Shown here piece by piece: positions 1 to 8,279 of a stretch of DNA of 64,000 nt. The position numbers and the translations under genes were made by a program. Origin of the DNA: Streptomyces sp. NRRL S-455 (lineage in GTDB: Bacteria; Actinomycetota; Actinomycetes; Streptomycetales; Streptomycetaceae); NCBI RefSeq assembly GCF_000717875.1, contig NZ_JOCT01000011.1:310001-374000 (forward strand), read 5' to 3'. The notes below the pieces were generated by a model that made no database searches, had not been told where the DNA came from, and worked only from the letters and a program-made list of their open reading frames with translations. Position 1 is the stretch's first letter. Every line of letters begins with the position of its first letter.

Positions 1-398
1 GATCAAGGCTGTCCTCCCAATGGCTGTCGAGCTGTCGCCGATGGTCGAGCACCGGCGTGGGTACGGGGAACCACGTCCGTGAGCTCGAAGGGCGCGCGTC
101 AGCGCGGGCGTACTGTGTGCGGACCGGTCGGTGAAGACGCTGCCCCGGTGGCGCTCGAGACCTCCTGCGGCCTGTTGGTGGCGGTGCTACGAACCGGAAA
201 GCGTCAAAAAGGCATTCGTAGAAAACCGCACACCAGCAGGTCGGGCGCAGGCGAGGTAGACGCCAAGCTGAGTAAACCGAGCACCACGAACAAGCCGATC
301 TAGTGGCCACCGCCCCCCCACGTCGCTGCGGGCGGGATGAAGAGCATAGATAGGCTGATAGGCGCGAGAACCGGTCCGCGGATACCGAGGGGGCACGC
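1..398. other. Gene-free start of the window
   Basis: I see no convincing coding region here. The short open frames lack Streptomyces codon bias and recognisable motifs, and base composition is less G+C-rich than the genes that follow. The stretch may hold the end of a preceding gene cut by the window edge and the promoter of the small ESX-like cluster. A GAGGGGG ribosome binding site lies just before position 399. Confidence 0.5.
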
Positions 399-809
399 TT
401 GAGCGGCAGGGGCGACACGAGTGGGCCGTCGGAGCGCCAGGTGGGGGACGAGGAGTTCCTCGACATCGCCGGGAGCCAGGCCGAGGCACGGCTTCTGCGC
501 AAGGCGTTGCAGCAACTCTCTGACGGTGGCGCAGGCCAGGCCCTGCAGGAGATGGCGCGGGAAGTGCTCTCCGGGAGAATGGGGCTGCGCGAGGCGGTCT
601 CGCAGGGCGCGTACGGCGGGGAACTCATCGACAAGACCGAGTCCTTCCGGCGTGACTGGGAATCCATGTCCGACCGCGAGCGGGAGGAACTTGCCGAGCA
701 TGGGCGGCAGTTGATTGACGAGGAACGCCGCGAGATCGAGGCCGAGAGGCGTGAGGCGGACAGCGGCCGGTCGGGGCGGCACAGTGGGCGTGGTTGGTCG
801 GCGTACTGA
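399..809 (+). CDS. Small charged hypothetical protein of ESX-like cluster
   Basis: The product is 136 aa, acidic and rich in Glu and Arg, without signal peptide or membrane segment. A TTG start is chosen because GAGGGGG lies about 7 bases upstream and coding bias begins there. The centre is helical and the end is a coiled-coil-like run of Glu/Arg (about residues 85-125). I do not recognise a named domain. It stands 100 bp before a WXG100-like gene in the same direction, so it may be a chaperone, partner or structural helper of that protein. This role is inferred only from position. Confidence 0.7.
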   Translation: MSGRGDTSGPSERQVGDEEFLDIAGSQAEARLLRKALQQLSDGGAGQALQEMAREVLSGRMGLREAVSQGAYGGELIDKTESFRRDWESMSDREREELAEHGRQLIDEERREIEAERREADSGRSGRHSGRGWSAY

Positions 810-909
810 GCGGGGTGCGGGGCGACAAGGCACGGGATCCAGGCGTCTGCTGACATGCCCGGAGGCGGCGGCAGGTCGGGTGCCTTCACGGGGAAGGAAA
901 AGGTAAGAC

Positions 910-2028
910 GTGTCATTTCGAGTGGAATCAGCCGATCTCGATTCGTACGGCAATCTCCTCAAGCGGGCCACTGAGGACGTTCAACAGTGCATCGGCTACC
1001 TGAAACAGGCCACGGTCGACAAGGGGCTGGTGTCCGAGTTCTGGGAGATGTGCACCAGCGAGCACGAGAAGTACGTCAGTGACGGAGAGACGCTCCTGAC
1101 GAAGGTGCGCGGCATCCTCGACTCCGCCTCAGGCGAACTGGCCAAGGTTGCCGCCTACTACCGTGATACCGACAGCGACGAGGCCGCCCGTATGGACGCC
1201 GCCTACCCCGGCTCCAAGCAGCGTGCTCCAGGAAACGCGGGTTCGGGCAGTGGAGCCTCCTTCCAGGACGTCAGGGACGCCGGAAACGAGCTGAAACCGG
1301 TCGGTGGGGACAAAAACTACCTGGAAGGGCATCTGAGCGAGTTCTCGTTCGCTCCGGTACACAAAACCGTCGGCACGTTCATGGACTTCGGCAGTCCTTC
1401 CGCGATCGTCAACGAGGGCTGCAAACTCTTCCTGGGTATCGACCCGTTCGGTGAGGCGTTGAAATGGGTCACCGGAGACTGGGACACGTACACCGACTGC
1501 GGGACGGCCTGGGCCAACCTCGGGAAGGCCTGTGGGGCTATCGCTGACAACATCAAGTCGGGAAACGACGTCCTGGCCGGCAGCTGGGAGGGCAATGCGG
1601 CCGACGCGGCCTGGGCGTACTTCGACGAGTTCCAGACCAAGCTTCGGTCGATTGAGGAGGGCCTCTCCTCACTCGAGGGGCACTATGGCCAAGTAGCCCA
1701 CTACATCTTCGCGCTCGCCGAAGTCCTCAAGGCCGGTTTGGCCTTCATCGCCGACAGGATCATCACTGCCATGGTCTTCCAGGCCGCCGCATTCGCTGCC
1801 TCTGCTACGGGGGTTGGCCTCTTGGGAGGGGCGGCGAGCGCGGCGCTGGCTGCTGCGCAGGCAACGCTCGCGGTGATGAAGTGGGCCGAACTGACGGCCC
1901 AGTTCACGAAAACGGCAATGGCCCTCACACTCGCTCTGGGCGCCAGCTCGGCGATCATGGGGACCACTGTTGACGCCGTTCAGGGATTCCCCGAAGTCGG
2001 GGGCGGATACGATCACAAGGCGGTGTGA
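910..2028 (+). CDS. WXG100/ESX-like helical protein
   Basis: A 372-aa protein starting at GTG behind AAGGAAAAGG. The first 90 residues are helical, and around residue 225 there is a WEG turn (GSWEGNAADAAWAYFDEF) followed by a long amphipathic helix ending in SSLEGHYG. This is the layout of WXG100-type type VII secretion substrates. After it come long Ala/Gly-rich hydrophobic helices (about residues 265-350) that could insert into a membrane, as in larger PPE- or LXG-like proteins. No nuclease or other toxin motif is visible at the C-terminus. The stop overlaps the next start, so the two genes are probably translationally coupled. A surface or secreted role is inferred. Confidence 0.75.
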   Translation: MSFRVESADLDSYGNLLKRATEDVQQCIGYLKQATVDKGLVSEFWEMCTSEHEKYVSDGETLLTKVRGILDSASGELAKVAAYYRDTDSDEAARMDAAYPGSKQRAPGNAGSGSGASFQDVRDAGNELKPVGGDKNYLEGHLSEFSFAPVHKTVGTFMDFGSPSAIVNEGCKLFLGIDPFGEALKWVTGDWDTYTDCGTAWANLGKACGAIADNIKSGNDVLAGSWEGNAADAAWAYFDEFQTKLRSIEEGLSSLEGHYGQVAHYIFALAEVLKAGLAFIADRIITAMVFQAAAFAASATGVGLLGGAASAALAAAQATLAVMKWAELTAQFTKTAMALTLALGASSAIMGTTVDAVQGFPEVGGGYDHKAV

Positions 2029-2324
2029 CCATGCGGAACGAGCTCGGTGACCTCCAGCTGGGTGGCTCCGACGACAGAGGGCTGGACCGTCTGCTCTGGT
2101 CCACTGCCGGGATCTCTGCCTTTCTGCTGCCCATGGCAGTGGTCGGACTGGTGAAGGGGAACGCGAGCTGGCACGTGCTGCCCGTGTTCCTCGGCTGCCC
2201 GATCGGAACGCTGCTTGCCTTCCAAGGCAGGAGCCAGGCAAGGCTGTCGAAGAGCATCGCCGGATTCGCCCTGGCATGCCTGGCGCTGGTGGCGACGGGG
2301 CTGCTGCTCAAGTACATGGGCTGA
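2025..2324 (+). CDS. Small membrane protein, partner of WXG-like protein
   Basis: A 99-aa protein with three hydrophobic stretches (about residues 24-42, 48-64 and 77-95), so probably an integral membrane protein. The GTG start overlaps the preceding TGA by 4 bases (GTGA); an ATG lies two codons later. No family is recognised. Coupling to the WXG-like gene suggests a membrane partner or immunity-like function, which is inference only. Confidence 0.65.
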   Translation: MTMRNELGDLQLGGSDDRGLDRLLWSTAGISAFLLPMAVVGLVKGNASWHVLPVFLGCPIGTLLAFQGRSQARLSKSIAGFALACLALVATGLLLKYMG

Positions 2325-2539
2325 GCCATCGGCGCGAAAGCACCACAGTCCTGGAACAACGCTTCAAGCCCGCCGATCATGGGCAGCGGCACGATCGCCG
2401 TCACAATGGAGGCCGGTGATTGTTCCGTGGTGGTGACGAACGTGCGGACTTGCGATGCGATGAAGACCTCCACACGAGCGCCCCTTGTCGTGGACTGCTT
2501 TTGTACGAGCACTCCACGACAAGGGGAATGTCAGGGATG

Positions 2540-4186
2540 TCAGCTCACACCGACCGCGCTCCAGGCCGCCGCCACCGCCTTCCGCTCCGCGCTGTCGCCG
2601 CCGTAGAGGTCCCCGGCCGCGTTCAGGGTGGCCGTGCGTGCGCCCGCGTAGTTGGTCGAGGACGTCATGTAGACCGTCAGGGCGCGGTACCAGATCTTGC
2701 CCAGCTTGGCCCGGCCGATGCCCGTCACCGTGGAGTCGTCGCAGGTGGGGGAGGTGTAACTGACGCCGTTCAGTGTCTTGTCGCCGCTGCCCTCCGCGAG
2801 CAGGTACGCGAAGTGGTTGCCGACGCCCGAGGAGTAGTGCACGTCGAGGTCGGCCAGTTCCTCGCTCCAGCAGTCGGCGGACTTGCCGTCCTTCGACGGC
2901 TTGTCCATGAAGCGCAGGGCCTCCCGGCCGAGGCCGGAGCGGACGACCTTCTCGCCGATCAGCCAGTCACCCGGGTCCTCGGCGTTGTTCGCGTGGAACT
3001 CCACCAGCGTGCCGAAGATGTCCGACGTGGCCTCGTTCAGGCCGCCAGACTCGCCCGAGTACGTCAGCGCCGCCGTCTTCGACGTCACGCCGTGGGACAT
3101 CTCGTGCCCGGCGACGTCCAGTGAGACCAGCGGGCCCATCACCTTCCCGTCGCCGTCGCCGTACGTCATGCAGAAGCAGTTGTCGTCCCAGAAGGCGTTG
3201 TTGTAGGCCTTGCCGTAGTGGACGCGGTTGAACGAGCCCTTGCCGTCGCCGGCGATGCCGCTGCGGCCGTGGACGTCCTTGTAGTAGTCCCAGGTGACGT
3301 CCGTGCCGTACTGGGCGTCCACGGCCGCCGTCGCGCGGTCGGTGGCCGCGCCCGAGGCCCAGTGGTTGTCGGTGTCCGTGAACACGGTCGCGGGGGCGCG
3401 GGTCAGGCAGATCGTCAGCAGGCACTGGTCCGTCTTGTTCGCAGCGTCGCCGGTGTACGTGCCGCCGCGCGTCGCGTCCTTCAACTGGTACGTCGAGCCG
3501 GACTTCGTCGTCTCCAGCGGGACCGTGCCGCCGTAGAGGGACTTGCCGTCGCCCGAGGCCGATTCCAGGGTGTCCCAGGCGTCTATTCGGTCGCCGGTGG
3601 TCGCGTCGGTCAGCACGGTGCGCCCGACCGGGTTGCCGAGTTCGTCGTGCGCCACCGCGTCGGTCTGCCAGGCCAGCTTCGGGGCGCCGTGCAGGGCGTC
3701 GACGACCAGCCGGGGCTTGGCGGTCAGCTTCTTCAGGGTCTCGCCGAGGTGCGCGGCGCGCAGCAGGCTCGCCGCGAGGTCGGCGGCCTTCGGGGCGGTC
3801 ACCTTCGGGGTGACGGTGGCGAGGGAGAGTTCCGACCTCGTCGCCCGGCTGGTGCCGCGGTACGTGCCGTCCGGGTTCAGGTGCAGGACGAAGTCGCCGC
3901 CGAGGACGGGGAGTCGGTGGTAGGTGCGGTCGTAGCGGACGTGCCGGGTGCCGTCCTCGTCGATGACGACGTCCCGGACCTTCGTCTCCTGGGCCGAGGT
4001 GAGGCCCAGTTCCGCGGCCCGGTCGGTGAGGACCGTCCCGGCGCTCTCGATCGCGTCGGCACGGGTCGGCAGGTCCTCCGCCAGGGCGGTCGGGGAGAGG
4101 GTGGCTGCCAGCAGGGCGGCGGTGCCGGTGACGGCCACACCGGCGATGCCGAGACGGGAACCCCGGACGGTACGTATCCGACTCAT
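2540..4186 (-). CDS. Secreted M4 (thermolysin-like) zinc metalloprotease
   Basis: A 548-aa prepro-enzyme that hydrolyses peptide bonds outside the cell. A signal peptide ends near ALAEDL (residue 36). An FTP/PepSY-type propeptide spans about residues 40-190. The catalytic part carries the zinc motif HEMSH (residues 361-365) and GGLNEATSD with the third zinc ligand Glu (residue 385), both diagnostic of family M4. Two Cys pairs (CLLTIC, CFC) may form disulphides. The start at 4186 is preferred over ATG 4198 because GAGGAGA sits 5-6 bases upstream. It is monocistronic, and the 3' end faces a 215-bp gap after the ESX-like trio. Family certain; substrate unknown. Confidence 0.95.
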   Translation of the reverse strand: MSRIRTVRGSRLGIAGVAVTGTAALLAATLSPTALAEDLPTRADAIESAGTVLTDRAAELGLTSAQETKVRDVVIDEDGTRHVRYDRTYHRLPVLGGDFVLHLNPDGTYRGTSRATRSELSLATVTPKVTAPKAADLAASLLRAAHLGETLKKLTAKPRLVVDALHGAPKLAWQTDAVAHDELGNPVGRTVLTDATTGDRIDAWDTLESASGDGKSLYGGTVPLETTKSGSTYQLKDATRGGTYTGDAANKTDQCLLTICLTRAPATVFTDTDNHWASGAATDRATAAVDAQYGTDVTWDYYKDVHGRSGIAGDGKGSFNRVHYGKAYNNAFWDDNCFCMTYGDGDGKVMGPLVSLDVAGHEMSHGVTSKTAALTYSGESGGLNEATSDIFGTLVEFHANNAEDPGDWLIGEKVVRSGLGREALRFMDKPSKDGKSADCWSEELADLDVHYSSGVGNHFAYLLAEGSGDKTLNGVSYTSPTCDDSTVTGIGRAKLGKIWYRALTVYMTSSTNYAGARTATLNAAGDLYGGDSAERKAVAAAWSAVGVS

Positions 4187-4325
4187 CGGTCTCCTCATAC
4201 GGGCACACCCGGTCGCGTGGGGTCGACCGGGTGCGGAGTTGATGTTGACCGCGAGTTAATGCGGCCCGGACATGTCATGTCCAGAGGCCCGGTGTGGAGG
4301 TGTGTGAGGGTGGAGAATCGTTCCT

Positions 4326-4742
4326 GTGACCCTGCCCTTCTTCGTCTACGGAACCCTCCGCCCCGGCGAGGTGAATCACGGCCTCTTCCTGCGCGGACGC
4401 ACCCGCTCCGAGGAGCCGGGGCGGCTCGTGGGGGCGGTGCTGTACGAAGGGCCGGGCTACCCGTACGCGGTCGAGGAGCCGGGCGACGACGCGGTCAGCG
4501 GGGAGCTGGTGACCGCGCGGCCGGAGAGGTACGCGGAGCTGCTCGCCGAGCTCGACCGCCTGGAGGAGTACGTGCCGGGCGACCCGCGCAGCCTGTACGA
4601 ACGCGTCGAGCGGAAGGTCGTACGGGACGCGGACGGGGCGGCGGTCCGGGCCTGGGTGTACGTGGCCGCGCCCGCCGTCGCCGCCCGGCTCCGGACCCGG
4701 GGCAGGCCGATCGCGGGCGGGGACTGGCGGGCGCGGGGGTGA
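4326..4742 (+). CDS. AIG2/gamma-glutamylcyclotransferase-like protein
   Basis: A 138-aa cytosolic protein starting at GTG. The N-terminal FVYGTLRPGE motif is the signature loop of the gamma-glutamylcyclotransferase (GGCT/AIG2) fold, which cyclises gamma-glutamyl amines to 5-oxoproline. Glu residues within ELDRLEEYVPGD are where the family catalytic Glu is expected. Length fits bacterial YtfP-like members. It stands alone; its stop codon lies inside the first unit of a tandem repeat. The exact substrate cannot be told from sequence. Confidence 0.88.
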   Translation: MTLPFFVYGTLRPGEVNHGLFLRGRTRSEEPGRLVGAVLYEGPGYPYAVEEPGDDAVSGELVTARPERYAELLAELDRLEEYVPGDPRSLYERVERKVVRDADGAAVRAWVYVAAPAVAARLRTRGRPIAGGDWRARG

Positions 4743-4802
4743 GGACGGGCGCCGCGGCGGTGAGGACGGAGCGCCGCGGAGGTGAGGACGGGGCGCCGCG
4801 GA
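4738..4802. repeat. Three tandem 21-22 bp repeats
   Basis: Three near-identical copies begin GGTGAGGACGG and end GCGCCGCGG(A/C), at 4738-4758, 4759-4780 and 4781-4802. The first copy supplies the stop codon of the cyclotransferase-like gene. The array lies between convergent genes. No spacer sequences separate the units. Confidence 0.85.
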
Positions 4803-4836
4803 GGCGAGCGGCCCGCTTCAGGAGGGTGGCCGCGGG

Positions 4837-5457
4837 TCAGCCCGCGTACGGCCACCTCCCCCTGGCCTCCCGCAACGCCCTGCCCCACCACACCAGTTGG
4901 TCCAGCATGACCTTCGCCGCGGCGTTCGGGCCCGTCGGGTCCAGCAGGGTGCCCTCGTCGTCGAAGGAGGCGCCGGCGTTGTGGAAGGAGACGGTGTCGC
5001 GGACGGTCACGGCGTGGAGTTCGGCGAAGACCTGACGGAGGTGTTCCACGGCCCGCAGACCGCCGGCCAGTCCGCCGTAGGAGACGAGGGCGACGGGCTT
5101 GGCCCGCCACTCGCCGTAGTGCCAGTCGACGAGGTTCTTCAGACCCGCCGGGAAGGAGTGGTTGTACTCGGGCGTGAGCACCACGAAGGCGTCCGCCCCG
5201 GCCAGCTTCGGCGTGACGCCGGACAGCGCGGCGGTCGCCTCGGGGGTCTGTTCGAAGGAGGTCGGCAGTTCGACGTCGGCGACGTCCACCACCTCGGCGA
5301 CCAGGTCGTCCCGGTCCCGGAGGCGGCTCAGGAGCCAGTCGGCCACGACGGGGCCGAAGCGGCCGTGGCGGTTGCTGCCGACGACGAGGGTCACACGGAG
5401 AGGGCCGGTCGCGGACTGCTGGGCAGCGGTGGCTGCGTGGGAAGCGGTTGTGTTCAT
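4837..5457 (-). CDS. NADPH-dependent FMN reductase, SoxR target
   Basis: A 206-aa flavodoxin-like reductase that transfers hydride from NAD(P)H to FMN or quinones. Features are the FMN phosphate loop VVGSNRHGRFG (about residues 27-37), LTPEYNHSFPAGLKN (about residue 97 on) and SYGGLAGG, all typical of the NADPH-dependent FMN reductase family. The gene is single. An 18-bp SoxR dyad lies 17 bp upstream of the start, so expression should respond to redox-cycling compounds. From memory, a flavin reductase of this kind belongs to the SoxR regulon of S. coelicolor. Confidence 0.92.
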   Translation of the reverse strand: MNTTASHAATAAQQSATGPLRVTLVVGSNRHGRFGPVVADWLLSRLRDRDDLVAEVVDVADVELPTSFEQTPEATAALSGVTPKLAGADAFVVLTPEYNHSFPAGLKNLVDWHYGEWRAKPVALVSYGGLAGGLRAVEHLRQVFAELHAVTVRDTVSFHNAGASFDDEGTLLDPTGPNAAAKVMLDQLVWWGRALREARGRWPYAG

Positions 5458-5473
5458 GCCGCAGAGCCTCGTA

Positions 5474-5491
5474 CCTCAACCATGCTTGAGG
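5474..5491 (-). promoter_or_regulatory. SoxR box upstream of FMN reductase
   Basis: CCTCAACCATGCTTGAGG is a dyad CCTCAA-n6-TTGAGG, which matches the SoxR operator arms exactly. On the minus strand a TTGACC element overlaps its edge, as expected for a MerR-family activator acting inside an over-long spacer. The soxR gene itself is not in the window. Confidence 0.85.
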
Positions 5492-5728
5492 TCAAGCCGT
5501 GACGCGGATCGCCCTCGGGTCACCCGTTCACACGCGTCTCCCGGGTTTTTCCCCGCCCCGCCCAGTGAACGCCTGTGACCTGCAGAAACCACCTCAAGAG
5601 GCCGTAGCGCCCATCCACCCTGACACCCATTCACCCCAATTCTGACGGTACATCAGAAAGCGCGGTCGGCTCGCTGCCCGTTACCTCGATAGGGCAGGTG
5701 CACGACCGAACGGCTCGAAGGAGCATCG

Positions 5729-6250
5729 ATGCGACGTACCGCCCGGCCGCTGACCGGCACCGCCCTCGCCGTCACCGCCGTGGCACTCTCCGTCGCCCCC
5801 GCGTACGGCGTGCCCGCCGACGACGTGCGGGTGCACCCGTCCTCGGTCGTGCCGGGCGACCAGGTCACGGTCCGTACCGCGGCCTGCGGGGAGGGCGGCA
5901 CGGCGACGGTCGACGCCGGCGCGGTCGGGGCCGGTTCGCTCAGCCTGGCGCCGGGCGCGGACGTGCGGGACGCGACCGGGCGGTTCAGGGTGCCGCCGAG
6001 CGCGCACCCGGGGACGTACGAGATCAGAGCGACGTGCACCGGGAGCGGCCGGCGGGTCACCGGTGACCTGGTGGTGACGCTGACGCCCGTGCGAGAGCAG
6101 GTGCGCCCCCGGGGGAGTGTGAAGACGGGGGTCGGCGGCGCCCTGGGCCCCGACCCCGTGCAGACCGCGGCCGGTGTGGCGGCTCTCGCCGTCGCCGCCG
6201 CGGGCGGTACCTGGCTCCTGCATCGCCGGGCGAGAGGCGACGGGATCTGA
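5729..6250 (+). CDS. Sec-exported, C-terminally membrane-anchored surface protein
   Basis: A 173-aa protein starting at ATG behind GAAGGAG. It has a signal peptide (cleavage near AYGVPADD, residue 27), an extracellular beta-rich region of about 100 residues with two Cys (TAACGEG and RATCTGS) likely to pair, and a C-terminal hydrophobic segment (about residues 146-164) followed by HRRARGDG. This makes it a single-pass surface protein with a short basic tail. It resembles small secreted Streptomyces proteins often found next to ECF sigma or sortase genes, but no sortase signal is visible here. Function unknown. Confidence 0.8.
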   Translation: MRRTARPLTGTALAVTAVALSVAPAYGVPADDVRVHPSSVVPGDQVTVRTAACGEGGTATVDAGAVGAGSLSLAPGADVRDATGRFRVPPSAHPGTYEIRATCTGSGRRVTGDLVVTLTPVREQVRPRGSVKTGVGGALGPDPVQTAAGVAALAVAAAGGTWLLHRRARGDGI

Positions 6251-6348
6251 CGGACACCCTCCGCTGTCCGTCGCCGGTACCGCGCACCCCTCCCCCTTCG
6301 GGTCCGACGCCCCTCGCGGCCCGGAGGGGGCCCGGGGGGCCAGGGCCG

Positions 6349-6714
6349 TCACGGTGTTCGCGCGCCCTCCCGACCGGCAGCCGGTGACCCGCCCAGGACG
6401 TTGGCCCTTCCCCATGCCCCCAGTGGTTCCAGTGCCTCGTTGAGCGAGACGCCCCGGGGGGTCAGCGAGTACTCGACGCGGGGCGGCACCTCGTCGTACG
6501 CCTCGCGGTGCACGAGACCGTCGGACTCCAACTCCCGCAGATGTGAGGCGAGCACCTTCTCGGTGACGCCGGGCAGCTCCCGGCGCAGCTCGCCGAAGCG
6601 GTGGGGCCGCTCGTTCAGCGCCCAGAGGATCAACACCTTCCACTTGCCGCCGATCAGGTCCATCGCCGCGTCGATCCCGCAGACGTACGCCCCCGGCCGC
6701 CCCGCCGTCGCCAT
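6349..6714 (-). CDS. HxlR-family winged-helix regulator
   Basis: A 121-aa DNA-binding protein. CGIDAAMDLIGGKWKVLILW, RFGELRRELPGVTEKVLASH and the wing RVEYSLTPRG are the standard HxlR/DUF24 signature. A single Cys (residue about 11), as in redox- or electrophile-sensing HxlR proteins, precedes helix 1. The ATG at 6714 is chosen over an upstream ATG because GGAGGGG lies 8 bases before it. It is divergent from the NAD(P)-dependent reductase at 6822, its likely target, and the 107-bp gap should hold the shared operator. Confidence 0.92.
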   Translation of the reverse strand: MATAGRPGAYVCGIDAAMDLIGGKWKVLILWALNERPHRFGELRRELPGVTEKVLASHLRELESDGLVHREAYDEVPPRVEYSLTPRGVSLNEALEPLGAWGRANVLGGSPAAGREGARTP

Positions 6715-6821
6715 ACCCGACACCCCTCCCCCTCCCTCTGCCTGCATCCTTCCCCCGGGGTAACCACCCACTTCTAAGTGCGTACTTGAGCGGGCCGCCC
6801 CCTCCGACGAGCCTAAACGCC

Positions 6822-7724
6822 ATGACCGACAACCCAGTTGACTCCCCTGCTCCCCTGACCCTCCTCGGCACCGGCGCGATGGGCACGGCCCTCGCCCGCG
6901 CCTGGCTCGACGCCGGGCACGAGGTGACCGTCTGGAACCGCACACCCGCGCGGGCCGAGGCCCTCGCCGCCGAGGGCGCCACGGTCGCCCGGACCGCCGC
7001 GGAGGCGGTGGCCGCGAACCGGCTCGTCGTCGTCTGCCTCCTCGACGACGCCTCGGTGGAGGCGGCCCTCGACGGGGCGGACCTCGCGGGGCGGGACCTG
7101 GTGGACCTCACCACGGGCTCCCCCGCCGAGGGCCGTGGCCGCGCCTCCTGGGCGGCCGCGCGCGGTGCCCGTTTCCTGGACGGCGGGATCATGGCCGTAC
7201 CGCCGATGATCGGCGCCCCGGAGTCCGGCGGCTACGTCTTCTACAGCGGCTCGCCCGAGCTCTTCGCCGAGCATCGCGACACCCTCGCCGTGCCGGCCCG
7301 CACCCGCTACGTCGGTGCCGACGCGGGCTTCGCCGCGCTGCACGACGTGGCGCTGCTCAGCGCGATGACCGGCATGTTCGCCGGCATCACGCACGCCTTC
7401 GCGCTGATCCGCCGAGAGGACGTCGCGCCGAAGGAATTCGCGCCACTGCTCGCCGAGTGGCTGACCGCGATGGCACCGGCCGTGCACCAGACCGCCGATC
7501 AACTGGAGACCGGCGACTACACCAGGAACGTCGTCTCCAACCTCGCGATGCAGGTCGCGGGCAACGCCACGCTGCTGCGCACCGCCGAGGAGCAGCGGGT
7601 CAGCCCGGAGCTGCTGACGCCGTACATGAAGCTGATGGAGCGGCGGCTCGCGCAGGGGCACGGCGAGGAGGACGGGACCGGGATCATCGAGCTGCTCGGC
7701 CTGCGGCCGGGGGTGTCCGCCTAG
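6822..7724 (+). CDS. Imine reductase-like NAD(P)-dependent oxidoreductase
   Basis: A 300-aa soluble enzyme. The N-terminal Rossmann motif is LLGTGAMGTALARAW with VWNRTPARAEAL, where NRT marks NADPH preference. DLTTGSPAEGR follows, and the second half is the all-helical dimerisation domain of the 6-phosphogluconate dehydrogenase/imine reductase superfamily. DAGFAALHDVALL aligns with the YDxALL catalytic segment of imine reductases, with His where many have Tyr. Its stop overlaps the stop of the convergent next gene by CTAG. Divergent HxlR control is likely. Substrate unknown; a 3-hydroxyacid dehydrogenase is the alternative. Confidence 0.85.
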   Translation: MTDNPVDSPAPLTLLGTGAMGTALARAWLDAGHEVTVWNRTPARAEALAAEGATVARTAAEAVAANRLVVVCLLDDASVEAALDGADLAGRDLVDLTTGSPAEGRGRASWAAARGARFLDGGIMAVPPMIGAPESGGYVFYSGSPELFAEHRDTLAVPARTRYVGADAGFAALHDVALLSAMTGMFAGITHAFALIRREDVAPKEFAPLLAEWLTAMAPAVHQTADQLETGDYTRNVVSNLAMQVAGNATLLRTAEEQRVSPELLTPYMKLMERRLAQGHGEEDGTGIIELLGLRPGVSA

Positions 7725-8188
7725 GCGTTCGGCCGGGCCGGGCCGTTGGGGCCGGAGATGGCGCCGAGCTGCGTGAGACCGGCCAGTACGTCGGTGCAGG
7801 TCCAGTACTCGGCGAACTTGCCGCCGGACACGCGCAGGATGTCGTGGCCGCTGAAGGCGATCGGCGTACCGACCGGTGCCGTCGCATGGTCAAGGCCACC
7901 CGTGTAGCGGGCGCGCATCGTCCACCTCGCCGCGATCAGGTCGCCCTGGACGATCGGCCCGACGTCCACGGTGATGGTGATGTCGCCGAACGCCGCCATG
8001 GTCTGCTCGATCTCGGGCAGCAGTCGCGCGGGACCCTTCGACGCTTCCGAGTCGCTGCCGTCCGGCCGGGCCTGGTGCACGACGAAGTCGGGGTCGAGGA
8101 TCTCCGGGGCATGGCTGAAGTCTCCGCGCCATAACTCGGACCAGCGGCCGTACAGCTCGCGCATCCGCTCAGCAGGCAAGGTGCTCAC
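7721..8188 (-). CDS. SnoaL-like/ester cyclase family protein
   Basis: A 155-aa protein of the NTF2/SnoaL cone fold: ELYGRWSELWRGD, DPDFVVHQ, the central sheet with ARWTMRARYTGG, and a C-terminal SGGKFAEYWTCTDVLAGLTQLG. Such proteins are polyketide cyclases, hydrolases or isomerases, and the reaction here is unknown. GTG 8188 is chosen because GGAG lies 7 bases upstream; an earlier ATG frame would start inside the palindromic operator. It is divergent from a MarR regulator. The gene tail overlaps the neighbouring reductase stop. Confidence 0.85.
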   Translation of the reverse strand: MSTLPAERMRELYGRWSELWRGDFSHAPEILDPDFVVHQARPDGSDSEASKGPARLLPEIEQTMAAFGDITITVDVGPIVQGDLIAARWTMRARYTGGLDHATAPVGTPIAFSGHDILRVSGGKFAEYWTCTDVLAGLTQLGAISGPNGPARPNA

Positions 8189-8206
8189 AGTGTTCTCCAA
8201 CGAGGT

Positions 8207-8261
8207 AGTATCTGCGTCACGCATCATCTGCGTGACGCAGATGATGCGTGACGCAGATACT
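8207..8261. promoter_or_regulatory. 55-bp perfect palindrome, triple MarR operator
   Basis: Positions 8207-8261 form a perfect inverted repeat around base 8234. Within it are three copies of the 11-bp dyad TGCGT(C/G)ACGCA centred at 8218, 8234 and 8250, so exactly 16 bp apart. It lies between the divergent SnoaL-like and MarR genes and ends 19 bases before the regulator start codon. It is almost certainly the autoregulatory operator, and the regular spacing suggests cooperative loading of regulator dimers. Confidence 0.85.
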
Positions 8262-8279
8262 GAAGGTGGAGGCCGAGTC

